A stretch of DNA of 38,622 nt from NCBI GenBank assembly GCA_013360875.1, contig JABWAU010000021.1, positions 1 to 38,622 of the forward strand. The letters are read 5' to 3'. Source of the DNA: Anaerolineales bacterium (GTDB taxonomy: Bacteria; Chloroflexota; Anaerolineae; Anaerolineales; Villigracilaceae). The stretch's first letter is position 1. Each line of letters begins with the position of its first letter. Of the stretch, positions 23,524 through 31,901 are shown one piece after another. The notes under the pieces are model-generated. The model saw only the letters and a list, made by a program, of their open reading frames with translations. It was not told the origin of the DNA and ran no database searches. Made by a program: the position numbers and the translations under genes.

Positions 23524-24708
23524 ATGAAGAAAAACCTGATGATTATGTTGTTGCTCATGGCGCTCCTGCTTGCAGCCTGCGCGCCCGCCGTGACCGAACC
23601 CGCCGCTCCTCCGTCCGGCGGCGAAGAACCGACCGCAGCCCCCTCGGGCGGCGAAGAACCGACCGCGGCTCCCTCGGGTGGCGAGGTGTCCGAGCGCTGC
23701 GGCGACAAATCCAAACTCGCCGAACGGATCTACCTCTACACCTGGGTCGAATACATTGACCCCGCCATCAAGGATCAGTTCAAGGAGGAATGTGGCGTCG
23801 AGGTCGTCGAAACCAACTTCGACTCGAACGAAACGCTTCTCGCCACGCTCCAGGCTGGCGGCGCCGACTACGACATCATCGTCCCCTCGGATTACATGGT
23901 GCAGATCATGATTGACGAAGGGATGTTAATGGAACTCGACTTCAACGTCATCCCCAACATCAAGAACATGGACGACCTGAACGTCAACCAGTACTTCGAC
24001 CCTGAGCAGAAATACACCGTTCCGTGGTTCTGGGGCACCTCTGGTTTTGCCGTGGATACGAACGTGGTGACAGATTACACCGATTCGTGGAGCATGATGT
24101 TCGATCCCAATTCGCCTTACTGCGGCAAGATCAGCATGTTGGACGACCAGCGTGAAACCCTCGGCGCGGCGCTTATGTACCTGGGCTACTCCATCAATGA
24201 TACCGACCCCGCCCACCTCGAGGAAGCCAAGAACCTGCTCATCGAACAATCCAAATGCGTCAAAGCGTACGACAGCCAGACCAACGACGATCTGATCATC
24301 TCCGGCGAAACCGTCCTGGCTCACATTTGGACGGGCGACGCCATCCTGGCTGGTCTGCCCGATTATGGCGGGCGCGAGGGCATCGTGTACGTGATCCCCG
24401 AGGAGGGCTGCACCATCTGGCAGGATAACATGGCAATCCCGGTCGGCGCGCCGAATCCCTACACCGCGATGGTCTTCATGAACTACACCCAGTTCCCCGA
24501 GATCGCCGCGCAGAACGCCGAGTTCGTCGGCTACGGTTCGCCGAACGCCGCGGCGAAGGAGTTCATTGACCCCGACATCCTGGCTGACGAAGGCATCTAC
24601 CCGCCGCCCGAGGTGGAAGCCCGCCTGCAATGGATCGAAGACGTGGGCGACGCCCTCGAACTCTACGACCGCATCTGGACCGAATTCAAAGCCGCTGTTG
24701 GAAGTTAA
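23524..24708 (+). CDS. potD: Spermidine/putrescine-binding lipoprotein
   Basis: The start is ATG 23524 after AAGGAG; an upstream in-frame ATG at 23491 would bury the signal peptide. The 394-residue product has a lipoprotein signal ending LLAAC (Cys19) and a spacer with PSGGEEPTAA repeated about 2.5 times (23610-23685). A type-2 periplasmic binding domain follows, with LYTWVEYIDPAI, ADYDIIVPSDYMVQIM and VPWFWGTSGFAVDTN, close to PotD. It captures polyamine outside the cell and hands it to PotBC. Confidence 0.92.
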   Translation: MKKNLMIMLLLMALLLAACAPAVTEPAAPPSGGEEPTAAPSGGEEPTAAPSGGEVSERCGDKSKLAERIYLYTWVEYIDPAIKDQFKEECGVEVVETNFDSNETLLATLQAGGADYDIIVPSDYMVQIMIDEGMLMELDFNVIPNIKNMDDLNVNQYFDPEQKYTVPWFWGTSGFAVDTNVVTDYTDSWSMMFDPNSPYCGKISMLDDQRETLGAALMYLGYSINDTDPAHLEEAKNLLIEQSKCVKAYDSQTNDDLIISGETVLAHIWTGDAILAGLPDYGGREGIVYVIPEEGCTIWQDNMAIPVGAPNPYTAMVFMNYTQFPEIAAQNAEFVGYGSPNAAAKEFIDPDILADEGIYPPPEVEARLQWIEDVGDALELYDRIWTEFKAAVGS

Positions 24709-24714
24709 CAAAAA

Positions 24715-24756
24715 GAGAATCGGAGGGCTGGAGAATTCTCCACTCCTCCGATTCTC
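24715..24756 (+). terminator. Hairpin after potD, probable operon end
   Basis: GAGAATCGGAGG and CCTCCGATTCTC form a perfect 12-base stem; the loop contains another palindrome (GGAGAATTCTCC). No T-run follows on the plus strand, so termination is likely but not certain. Confidence 0.55.
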
Positions 24757-24834
24757 AGATCGCCCGCTTCATCCTCGACCGTTCTTCGGCTCACGCTCAG
24801 GATGAACCTGATCCTGTTTGTAACTGCTCAGGCA

Positions 24835-25011
24835 AGACCCTAAAGGTCTCCTTTGCAATCAAAAATGCGCTTCAAGCAGGATGTCTCTGCAAATTCAGCG
24901 TCTGTTTTTGCGAGAAAGACCCTAAAGGTTTCCCTTGCAGGCTCAAACAGAGTTCAAGCAAGGCTTCCTTGCCAAATCTGCGCCTTTTCGCCCCAAAAAC
25001 CTTTAGGGTCT
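24835..25011. repeat. Direct and inverted AGACCCTAAAGGT repeats
   Basis: AGACCCTAAAGGT occurs at 24835 and, as AGACCCTAAAGGTTT, at 24917-24931. Its exact 15-base reverse complement is at 24997-25011, followed by a run of six T. A partial copy (CTAGGGTCTGCG) is near 25031. The 24709-25136 gap otherwise holds no gene I can support. Confidence 0.75.
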
Positions 25012-25136
25012 GATTTTTTAGACACTTTCCTAGGGTCTGCGTATGCGAGAAGGGCTGAGTAGTTACTTCTGTTTCAAAAAATCTCTTGTCCGCCTCTGCG
25101 ACAACGACGGACGGCGGAGCCAACTGAAAGGAGTTT

Positions 25137-26336
25137 ATGCGAGTCCTATTGGTGGGGACGGGGGGAGTAGGGGAAGCCATTGCCGCAATTGCAAAACCAC
25201 AAGCGTGGATGGAGTTGATGGTATTGGCGGATTACAACGTCGAACGCGCAAGGGAAGTGCAGAGAAAATTAGGGGACGAGCGCCGTTTTCCCGTCGAGTT
25301 CATTGACGCAGGCGATCAGGACATGATCGAGGGGCTTGCGAAGAAACACAGCGTTGACCTCATTATGAACGCGGTGGACCCGCTCTTTAACAAGCAGATC
25401 TTCGACGCGGCGTATAACGTCGGCGTGACCTACATGGACATGGCAATGACCCTGTCCGAGCCGCATCCCAGCGACCCGTACAACAAGACCGGGGTCAAAC
25501 TTGGCGATTACCAATTCGAGAAAGCCGGAGATTGGGAAAAGAAAGGGTTGCTCGCGCTGGTCGGCATCGGGGTCGAACCCGGCATGGTGGACGTGTTTGC
25601 ACGCTACGCGCAGGATTGTCTCTTCGATGAAATCGAGGAACTGGGTGTGCGAGACGGCGCCAACCTGACGATAGAAGGATATGAGTTCGCTCCCACCTTC
25701 TCCATTTGGACAACCATCGAAGAGTGTCTGAATCCGCCTGTGATCTGGGAAAAGGATAGAGGCTGGTTCACGACCGAACCGTTCTCCGAGCCGGAAACGT
25801 TCGAATTCCCGGAAGGGATCGGGAAGATCGAGGTCGTCAACGTGGAGCATGAAGAGGTTCTGCTCATGCCGCGCTGGATCGAGACGAAACGAGTCACTTT
25901 CAAGTACGGACTCGGCAACGAGTTCATCAATGTCTTGAAGACCCTGAAAATGCTCGGGCTGGATAACAAGGAAAAGATCAACGTAAAAGGCGTAATGGTC
26001 GCGCCGCGCGACGTGGTCGCTGCGTGCCTGCCCGATCCCGCTCATTTAGGCGATAAGATGCACGGCAAAACCTGCGCGGGCCTCTGGGTAAAGGGAATGA
26101 AAGATGGAAAGAAGCAAGAGGCGTACCTGTATCAAGTGGCTGACAATCAGGAGTGCATGACGAAATGGGGCTGCCAGGCGGTTGTCGCGCAGACAGCCTT
26201 CAGCCCGGTCATTGCCATGGATTTGCTCGAACATGGAGTTTGGAAAGCCACAGGCGTGCTGGGAGCGGAGGCGTTTGAGCCGGAGCCTTTTATGGAGAGG
26301 ATGGCTGATTACGGTTTCCCGTATGGGATGCGGTAG
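25137..26336 (+). CDS. Saccharopine dehydrogenase-family oxidoreductase
   Basis: This 399-residue protein has an N-terminal Rossmann fold (MRVLLVGTGGVGEAIAAIAK, then VLADYNVERAREV), the family block VDLIMNAVDPLFNKQIFDAA with GVTYMDMAM, and GIGVEPGMVDVFARYA. It groups with saccharopine dehydrogenase and carboxynorspermidine synthase-like proteins, which use NAD(P)H to make or split secondary amines from an amino acid and an aldehyde. Next to a polyamine transporter, either lysine breakdown or a polyamine-related reaction is possible. The sequence does not decide. An AAGGAG site precedes the ATG. Confidence 0.85.
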   Translation: MRVLLVGTGGVGEAIAAIAKPQAWMELMVLADYNVERAREVQRKLGDERRFPVEFIDAGDQDMIEGLAKKHSVDLIMNAVDPLFNKQIFDAAYNVGVTYMDMAMTLSEPHPSDPYNKTGVKLGDYQFEKAGDWEKKGLLALVGIGVEPGMVDVFARYAQDCLFDEIEELGVRDGANLTIEGYEFAPTFSIWTTIEECLNPPVIWEKDRGWFTTEPFSEPETFEFPEGIGKIEVVNVEHEEVLLMPRWIETKRVTFKYGLGNEFINVLKTLKMLGLDNKEKINVKGVMVAPRDVVAACLPDPAHLGDKMHGKTCAGLWVKGMKDGKKQEAYLYQVADNQECMTKWGCQAVVAQTAFSPVIAMDLLEHGVWKATGVLGAEAFEPEPFMERMADYGFPYGMR

Positions 26337-26440
26337 ACAAGTACACAGGTAGACAGATACACAGGTACAAAAGTACACAGGTGCACAGGTAGACAGGTAA
26401 ACAGGTACACAGGTAAACAAGGAAACAGGTGTACCTGTCT
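26337..26440 (+). repeat. Octanucleotide tandem repeat (ACAGGTAC type)
   Basis: About 12 imperfect units of 8 bases (consensus CACAGGTA, with variants such as GACAGGTA, AACAGGTA and CACAGGTG) start directly after the stop codon. An inverted half-unit (TACCTGTCTAC) closes it, so the right end can fold back. Confidence 0.85.
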
Positions 26441-26539
26441 ACGAGGCTGAGGCGAGGCAATGCCCTTCGAAGGAGAATCAGCCTCCGGTCAAGAACGAGG
26501 CGGTTCATTCCGTCCCGCGTCCAAATCGGAAGCATATCG

Positions 26540-26568
26540 TTGAATTTCGTCCAATCGAATTGTATAAT
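26540..26568 (+). promoter_or_regulatory. Sigma70-type promoter for the first AOR gene
   Basis: TTGAAT (26540-26545), 17-base spacer, TATAAT (26563-26568); the ATG is 23 bases downstream of the -10 and an AAGGAGG site lies between. This marks the AOR gene as a new transcription unit. Confidence 0.8.
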
Positions 26569-26591
26569 CGGAAAAACTCAAGGAGGTCGCC

Positions 26592-28502
26592 ATGCCAAAC
26601 GGATATAACGGTAAGATCCTGCACGTGGATTTGACAAAGGGTGAGTTGACGGTCGAGGAGCCGGACGAGGCTTTCTATCGCAAGTACATGGGCGGGAGCG
26701 CGATGGGCATGTATTACATCCTGCGCGATATGCCCAAAGGCGCCGACCCGCTTGGACCCGAAAACGTGTTGACACTGATGACCGGCGTGACGACCGGCGC
26801 GGCGATTTCGGGGCAGAGCCGCATCAATGCGAACGCTAAGTCCCCCATCAGCGGCGGCATCGGCGATTCGCAGGGCGGCGGATTCTTTCCCGCCGAGATG
26901 AAGTTTGCGGGCGTGGATGGAATCGTAGTAAAAGGAAAATCCCCGAAGCCTGTTTATTTGTGGATCAAAGACGGCGCGTTCGAACTGCGCGACGCCGCAC
27001 ACTTGATGGGCAAAAAGACAGGGGAAGCGGAAGAGATGTTGAAACGGGAACTTGGCGACAACAAGATCGAAGTCCTGCAACATGGACCCGCCGCAGAGAA
27101 AGGCGTGTTGTTCTCGTCGCTGGTCTCGATGTCCAATCGCAACAATGGACGCACGGGCATGGGATTGGTGATGGCGTCGAAGAATCTCAAGGCGGTCGTC
27201 GTGCGCGGTTCCAAGAAACCGACTCTCGCGAACTCGAAGGCGCTGGCAGATTTGAATAAAACGGGTCCGAAGATTTTGCCCGATAATCCCGATATGCCCG
27301 GCCTGGCGGAGGAAGGCACGGCGACGGTCGTGTTGTTCCAGAACACGATTGGATCGTTGCCCACGCGCAACTACAACGAGGGTCAATTCGAAGCATGCGA
27401 CGACATCAGCGGTGCGCGCATGGTGCAGACGATCCTGAAGGAACGCGATACCTGTTACGCGTGCGTCGTCCGCTGCAAGCGCGTGGTCGAGATCAAGGAA
27501 GGGGCGTATCGCGCCGAACCGAAATACGGCGGTCCCGAATACGAAACGCTCAGCACGTTCGGCTCGTATTGCGGCGTAAACAACCTTGCGGCGATTGCAA
27601 AGGCGAATCAGATGTGCAACGAATACGGCGTGGATACGATCGCCGCCGGCGCGACGATTGCCTTTGCAATGGAATGCTTCGAGAAGGGCGTCATCACAAA
27701 GGAACAGACCGGCGGTCTCGAACTCAAGTTTGGAGATGCCGATGCGATGCTCAAGGCGCTCGAATTGATGCTTGGCGCCGAGGGCGATTTTGGGAAGGCG
27801 CTTTCGCAGGGTTCGGAACGCGCCGCGAAAGTGTGGGGCAACGGCGCGGACGAGTTCCTCATCACGGTCAAAGGCGCGGAGGCGCCTGCCCACATGCCGC
27901 AGGCGAAGCGCAGTCTTGGCTTGATCTATGCGGTCAATCCCTTCGGCGCGGATCACCAGTCCTCTGAACACGATCCGTATTACGAGGAAGGCGTCGCCGA
28001 TCTCAATCTCAACCGCCTCAAAATGCTCGGTCTCGGCGAGCCGCAGCCGGGCTACAGCCTCACGGAAGAAAAAGTCCGCTTCGCGTATCTCACCGAGGTC
28101 TTTTACTCGATGCTCGATTCGGTCGAACTCTGTCAGTTCGTCTTCGGTCCCGCGTGGACGTTGTACGGTCCCGCGGAGACCGTCGAGATGATCCGCGCGG
28201 TCACAGGCTGGGACGTGACCGTCGAGGAGTTGATGGAGGTGGGCGCGCGGCGATTGAACCTCTTCCGCACGTTCAACGCCCGCGAGGGACTCACCCGCAA
28301 CGCCGACAAACTGCCCAAGAAGTTCTTCAAGCAATTGCAGGGATCCGGCCCGACGGCGGGCATCGCTCTGACTCACGAGGAGATTGAATCTGCTTTGGAT
28401 AACTACTACAAATTTGCAGGCTGGACGAACGACGGCGTTCCGACCCGCGAGACTTTGAAGAAGCACGACATTGAGTGGGCGGCGGAGTATTTGCCCGCAT
28501 AG
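26592..28502 (+). CDS. Aldehyde:ferredoxin oxidoreductase (tungsten/molybdenum pterin)
   Basis: This 636-residue protein matches the AOR family in length and motifs: MPNGYNGKILHVDLTKGELT and GGSAMGMYYI at the N-terminus, and SPISGGIGDSQGGGFFPAEM near the pterin. The [4Fe-4S] ligands are Cys288, Cys291, Cys295 (TCYACVVRC) and Cys514 (DSVELC). Pterin-binding contexts CNEYGVDTI and DSVELCQF are visible. AORs oxidise aldehydes to acids with ferredoxin as electron acceptor, in the cytoplasm of anaerobes. It has its own promoter and is followed by a GABA-transaminase-like gene and a second AOR. That suggests it oxidises aldehydes made by transamination. The substrate is not determined by sequence. 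Confidence 0.93.
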   Translation: MPNGYNGKILHVDLTKGELTVEEPDEAFYRKYMGGSAMGMYYILRDMPKGADPLGPENVLTLMTGVTTGAAISGQSRINANAKSPISGGIGDSQGGGFFPAEMKFAGVDGIVVKGKSPKPVYLWIKDGAFELRDAAHLMGKKTGEAEEMLKRELGDNKIEVLQHGPAAEKGVLFSSLVSMSNRNNGRTGMGLVMASKNLKAVVVRGSKKPTLANSKALADLNKTGPKILPDNPDMPGLAEEGTATVVLFQNTIGSLPTRNYNEGQFEACDDISGARMVQTILKERDTCYACVVRCKRVVEIKEGAYRAEPKYGGPEYETLSTFGSYCGVNNLAAIAKANQMCNEYGVDTIAAGATIAFAMECFEKGVITKEQTGGLELKFGDADAMLKALELMLGAEGDFGKALSQGSERAAKVWGNGADEFLITVKGAEAPAHMPQAKRSLGLIYAVNPFGADHQSSEHDPYYEEGVADLNLNRLKMLGLGEPQPGYSLTEEKVRFAYLTEVFYSMLDSVELCQFVFGPAWTLYGPAETVEMIRAVTGWDVTVEELMEVGARRLNLFRTFNAREGLTRNADKLPKKFFKQLQGSGPTAGIALTHEEIESALDNYYKFAGWTNDGVPTRETLKKHDIEWAAEYLPA

Positions 28503-28559
28503 AGAGAATTCGAGGAATAGAGAATTGAAGGGCGACGGGCTGTAAGCGGCGCATTGCAA

Positions 28560-28592
28560 GTAGGGATGAGGCGGTTGATGCCTCATCTCTAC
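28560..28592. repeat. Palindrome after the first AOR gene
   Basis: GTAGGGATGAGGC and GCCTCATCTCTAC form 13-base arms (one G-T pair) around a 7-base loop. It may be a REP-like repeat or a weak terminator. Confidence 0.6.
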
Positions 28593-28661
28593 TTCTCATA
28601 ATCCTCCGCGCCTCGATCTCCAAGACCATTTTCCGATCACTTTTCCTCGAGAAAGAGTATT

Positions 28662-29948
28662 ATGGCGACCAACACACTTTACGAACAGAACTTCCCCCAC
28701 ATGTCTCCCGCGTGGACGCGCATTTTCAACTTCGTCGCGGAACGCGCGGAAGGCTCTTACATCTACACCGATGACGGGCGCAAACTGCTCGACTTCACCT
28801 GCGGCATTGGCGTGACGAATACCGGTCACTGCCACCCGAAGGTCGTCGAGGCGATCCGCGAGCAGGCGGGGAATTTCATCCACGCGCAAGCCAATCTCGT
28901 CATCCATAAGCCGATGCTGCAACTCATCGAGGAATTGCGCGACATCGTCCCGCCTTCGATTGATTCGTTCTTCTTTGCCAACTCAGGCGCGGAGGCGCTG
29001 GAGAACGCAGTCAAGATCGCGCGCGTCGCGACGGGAAGGCAAAACGTGATCGTGTTCAGCGGCTCGTTCCACGGACGCACGGTTGGCACGATGGCGTTGA
29101 CCACCTCCAAGACGGTGTATCGCACGGGATTCGGTCCGCTGCCTTCGGGCGTGTTCGTTGCGCCGTTCCCGTATGCCTTCCGCCTGAAGATGACCGAGGC
29201 GGAGGCGTCTGCATACGCGCTCGAACAACTCGATCACCTGCTCGCCTCGCAGACCGCCCCGAAGGACACTGCGGCAATTTTGGTGGAAACAGTTTTGGGC
29301 GAGGGAGGATACGTCGTGCCTCCCAAGTCGTTCATGAAGGGTCTGCGCGAGATCTGTGACCGTCACAACATCCTGCTCATCCTGGACGAAGTCCAGTCGG
29401 GGTTTGGACGGACGGGCAAATGGTTCGCGTTCGAGCATTTCGAGGTCGAGCCGGACATCATCACCGCCGCAAAGGGACTTGCCTCGGGCATGCCGCTGTC
29501 GGGCGTGTTCACCCGCACGGACATCATGCTGAAACTGGACGTCGGCTCCATCGGCGGGACATACGGCGGGAACGCGGTCGCGTGCGCGGCGGCTGTGGCG
29601 ACGATCCGCGCCATGCGCGAGGAGAAGATGCTCGAAAACGCGACCGAACGCGGCATCCAGTTGATGACGGGACTTCGCAAATTGCAGGAGGAGCATCCGC
29701 AGATCGGCGATGTGCGCGGCAAGGGCTTGATGATCGGAACCGAATTTGTCGTGGATGGACGCGCCGATAAAGCCAAACATCTGGTGAAGGACGTGATCCA
29801 TTCCGCGGAGGAGAAGGGCTTGCTCCTGCTTTCGTGCGGAACGTATGACAACACCGTCCGCTGGATCCCGCCGATCAATGTCACGGCTGGGCAGATCAAT
29901 GACGGATTGAATATCTTTGGCGAGGCGTTGAAAGAAGCAATCAAGTAA
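28662..29948 (+). CDS. Class III aminotransferase, 4-aminobutyrate transaminase-like
   Basis: This 428-residue PLP enzyme has the length of GabT. Motifs: LDFTCGIGVTNTGHCHPKVV, NSGAEALENAVKIARVATGR, FHGRTVGTMALT, LLILDEVQSGFGRTG and Lys271 in TAAKGLASGMPLSGV. It would turn GABA and 2-oxoglutarate into succinate semialdehyde and glutamate. Acetylornithine-type or other omega-aminotransferase activity cannot be excluded. Lying between two AOR genes, it probably produces an aldehyde that one of them oxidises. The ribosome site is weak (GAGAAAGAG). Confidence 0.87.
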   Translation: MATNTLYEQNFPHMSPAWTRIFNFVAERAEGSYIYTDDGRKLLDFTCGIGVTNTGHCHPKVVEAIREQAGNFIHAQANLVIHKPMLQLIEELRDIVPPSIDSFFFANSGAEALENAVKIARVATGRQNVIVFSGSFHGRTVGTMALTTSKTVYRTGFGPLPSGVFVAPFPYAFRLKMTEAEASAYALEQLDHLLASQTAPKDTAAILVETVLGEGGYVVPPKSFMKGLREICDRHNILLILDEVQSGFGRTGKWFAFEHFEVEPDIITAAKGLASGMPLSGVFTRTDIMLKLDVGSIGGTYGGNAVACAAAVATIRAMREEKMLENATERGIQLMTGLRKLQEEHPQIGDVRGKGLMIGTEFVVDGRADKAKHLVKDVIHSAEEKGLLLLSCGTYDNTVRWIPPINVTAGQINDGLNIFGEALKEAIK

Positions 29949-29971
29949 TCAACGAAACAGGCAGACACATA

Positions 29972-31699
29972 ATGGCTGGATACAAATCCCAAATCTGGCG
30001 CGTGAACGCGCGCGAACGAACGTTGAAACTCGAACCCGTTCCCGATTCGTGGAAGCGCCTCGGCGGGCGCGGACTGATCGCCCGCATCCTGCTCGACGAA
30101 GTGGACGCGAAATGCGATCCGCTCGGACCGGAAAACAAATTGATCTTCGCACCGGGTTTGCTGGTGGGGCACATGCTTTCCTCGACCGATAGAATTTCAG
30201 TCGGGGGCAAGTCTCCGCTTACGGGCGGAGTCAAGGAATCCAATGCGGGCGGGCGGACCGGTCTGCACATGACGCATCTGGGCATCCATGCGTTGATCAT
30301 CGAAGACCAGCCAAAGGAGGATGGTTTTTGGGTTTTACATCTTTCATTGAACGGCGCGAAATGGGAAAAGGCGGATGATCTCATGGGTTTGGGCGTTTAT
30401 GCAACCGCGCCGAAATTGCTCGAAAAATTTGGAGATAAAGTCGCCATCGCGTTGATCGGTCCCGGCGGCGAGATGCGGATGAAGTCCGCAGGGATCCAGA
30501 ATCTCGATAAGGACCGCGTCCCCTCGCGCATCAACGCACGCGGCGGTCTCGGCGCGGTCATGGGTTCGAAGGGATTGAAAGCCATCGTGTTCGATCATGC
30601 CGGGGGGCAGAAGCCGCCCATCGTGAATCCTGAGGCGTTCAAAGCCGCGCAAAAGGAATTTACCAAAGCGCTGATGGATCATCCGCAAACGCACACCTAT
30701 CGCGATTATGGCACCGCCGCGATGACACAGTTGACGCAGAGGTTCGCTGCCATTCCCGTGAGGAATTTTTCGCGAGGCACGTTCGACGAGGTGGAAAAGA
30801 TCGGCGGGGAGGCGCTGCGCGAGTTCACGTTGACGCGCGGCAAGCCGTCCGATCCGTCTCACGCGTGCATGGCGGGATGCACGATCAAATGCTCGAACAT
30901 CTTCGGCGGGGAGGACGGCAAGGTGATCGTCTCGCCTTTGGAATACGAAACCATCGGTTTGATGGGCGCGAATCTCGGCATTGACTCGCTCGATTCGATC
31001 GGACGTTTGAACTGGCAGGTGAACGATTTGGGCTTGGATTCCATCGAGGTCGGCGCGGCGCTGGGCGTTGCGGCAGAGGCAGGATTGATGCAATGGGGGA
31101 GCGAAGAAGAAGCCCTGAGATTGATAGACGAAATTCGCAAAGGCACGGAACTGGGTCGCGTGCTTGGCGATGGTGCGGCGGCGACGGGAAAGAGATTCAA
31201 TATTGAACGCGTGCCGGTTGTGAAGGGACAAGCCATGTCCGCGTATGAACCGCGTTCGATCAAGGGGACGGGTTTGACGTACGCAACCAGTCCCCAGGGT
31301 GCGGACCACACGGCCGGTCTGACGATCCGCGCGCAGGTCAATCACCTCGACCCGAATGCGCAGAAGGATGTTTCCCTGAACGCCCAATTGAACAACGCCG
31401 GTTACGACACGTTGGGCGCATGTTCCTTTGCGGGCTTTGGGTATGCCGCCACGCCCGATTTTGTGATCAAAAGGTTGTTGCAGGCGCGTTACGGCTGGGA
31501 CGATCTGCCCGATAACGTTTTGCAGGCATTGGGCAAAGAGACGATCAAAATGGAACGCGAATTCAACCGCCGTGCGGGATTCACGAAAGAGGACGATCGT
31601 TTACCGAAATGGATGACGGAGGAACCGCTTCCCGAAACCGGCGCGGTGTTCGACGTGAGCGAAGAGGTGATTGATCGCATCTTCGATGGGATCGAATGA
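29972..31699 (+). CDS. Aldehyde:ferredoxin oxidoreductase family protein, second type
   Basis: This 575-residue AOR-family protein is shorter than and divergent from the first. The N-terminal AOR fold is clear (LGGRGLIARILLDEVDAKCD, GGKSPLTGGVKESNAGGRTG, GGLGAVMGSKGLKAIVF). The cluster ligands are spaced CX3CX3C: Cys299, Cys303, Cys307 (ACMAGCTIKC), with the fourth at Cys484 (DTLGAC). The usual AOR spacing is CX2CX3C, so this is probably a separate clade with a different substrate. It starts 23 bases after the aminotransferase stop and is likely co-transcribed with it. Confidence 0.88.
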   Translation: MAGYKSQIWRVNARERTLKLEPVPDSWKRLGGRGLIARILLDEVDAKCDPLGPENKLIFAPGLLVGHMLSSTDRISVGGKSPLTGGVKESNAGGRTGLHMTHLGIHALIIEDQPKEDGFWVLHLSLNGAKWEKADDLMGLGVYATAPKLLEKFGDKVAIALIGPGGEMRMKSAGIQNLDKDRVPSRINARGGLGAVMGSKGLKAIVFDHAGGQKPPIVNPEAFKAAQKEFTKALMDHPQTHTYRDYGTAAMTQLTQRFAAIPVRNFSRGTFDEVEKIGGEALREFTLTRGKPSDPSHACMAGCTIKCSNIFGGEDGKVIVSPLEYETIGLMGANLGIDSLDSIGRLNWQVNDLGLDSIEVGAALGVAAEAGLMQWGSEEEALRLIDEIRKGTELGRVLGDGAAATGKRFNIERVPVVKGQAMSAYEPRSIKGTGLTYATSPQGADHTAGLTIRAQVNHLDPNAQKDVSLNAQLNNAGYDTLGACSFAGFGYAATPDFVIKRLLQARYGWDDLPDNVLQALGKETIKMEREFNRRAGFTKEDDRLPKWMTEEPLPETGAVFDVSEEVIDRIFDGIE

Positions 31700-31703
31700 A
31701 GAC

Positions 31704-31741
31704 AAGATCTCCGAGTTCTCGAAGAACTCGGAGATCTTTGC
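31704..31741. terminator. Long perfect hairpin after the second AOR gene
   Basis: AAGATCTCCGAGTTCT and AGAACTCGGAGATCTT form a 16-base perfect stem with a 3-base loop (31704-31738). Only a short T-run follows. It separates the plus-strand AOR gene from the minus-strand tRNA and may serve both. Confidence 0.7.
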
Positions 31742-31744
31742 CTG

Positions 31745-31817
31745 AGCCACCAGTGGGATTCGAACCCACGACCTGACGATTACGAATCGTCTGCTCTACC
31801 AGCTGAGCTATGGTGGC
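31745..31817 (-). tRNA. tRNA-Thr (anticodon CGT)
   Basis: The minus strand folds as a tRNA of 73 bases: acceptor stem GCCACCA/TGGTGGC, D-arm with AGCTCAGCTGGTAGAGC, anticodon loop TTCGTAA (anticodon CGT, reading ACG), and T-arm GTGGG-TTCGAAT-CCCAC. CCA is not encoded. Confidence 0.96.
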
Positions 31818-31832
31818 GTTATAGCGGCGGGG

Positions 31833-31861
31833 ATTATAAAGGAAACCACTTAATCCCGCAA
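31833..31861 (-). promoter_or_regulatory. Promoter for tRNA-Thr
   Basis: Minus strand: TTGCGG (31861-31856), 17-base spacer, TATAAT (31838-31833), placed 15 bases before the tRNA 5' end. Confidence 0.75.
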
Positions 31862-31901
31862 GTTTCCGTCCCCACGCCGCGTCTATGAAGCGGATATCAA
31901 C

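Noticed and set aside
26337..26440. CRISPR or replication-origin iterons
   Set aside because: The unit is only 8 bases with no spacers, and no replication initiator gene is nearby.
26505..28586. Long minus-strand open frame of 693 codons
   Set aside because: It is antisense to the first AOR gene, which has all family motifs, a promoter and a ribosome site.
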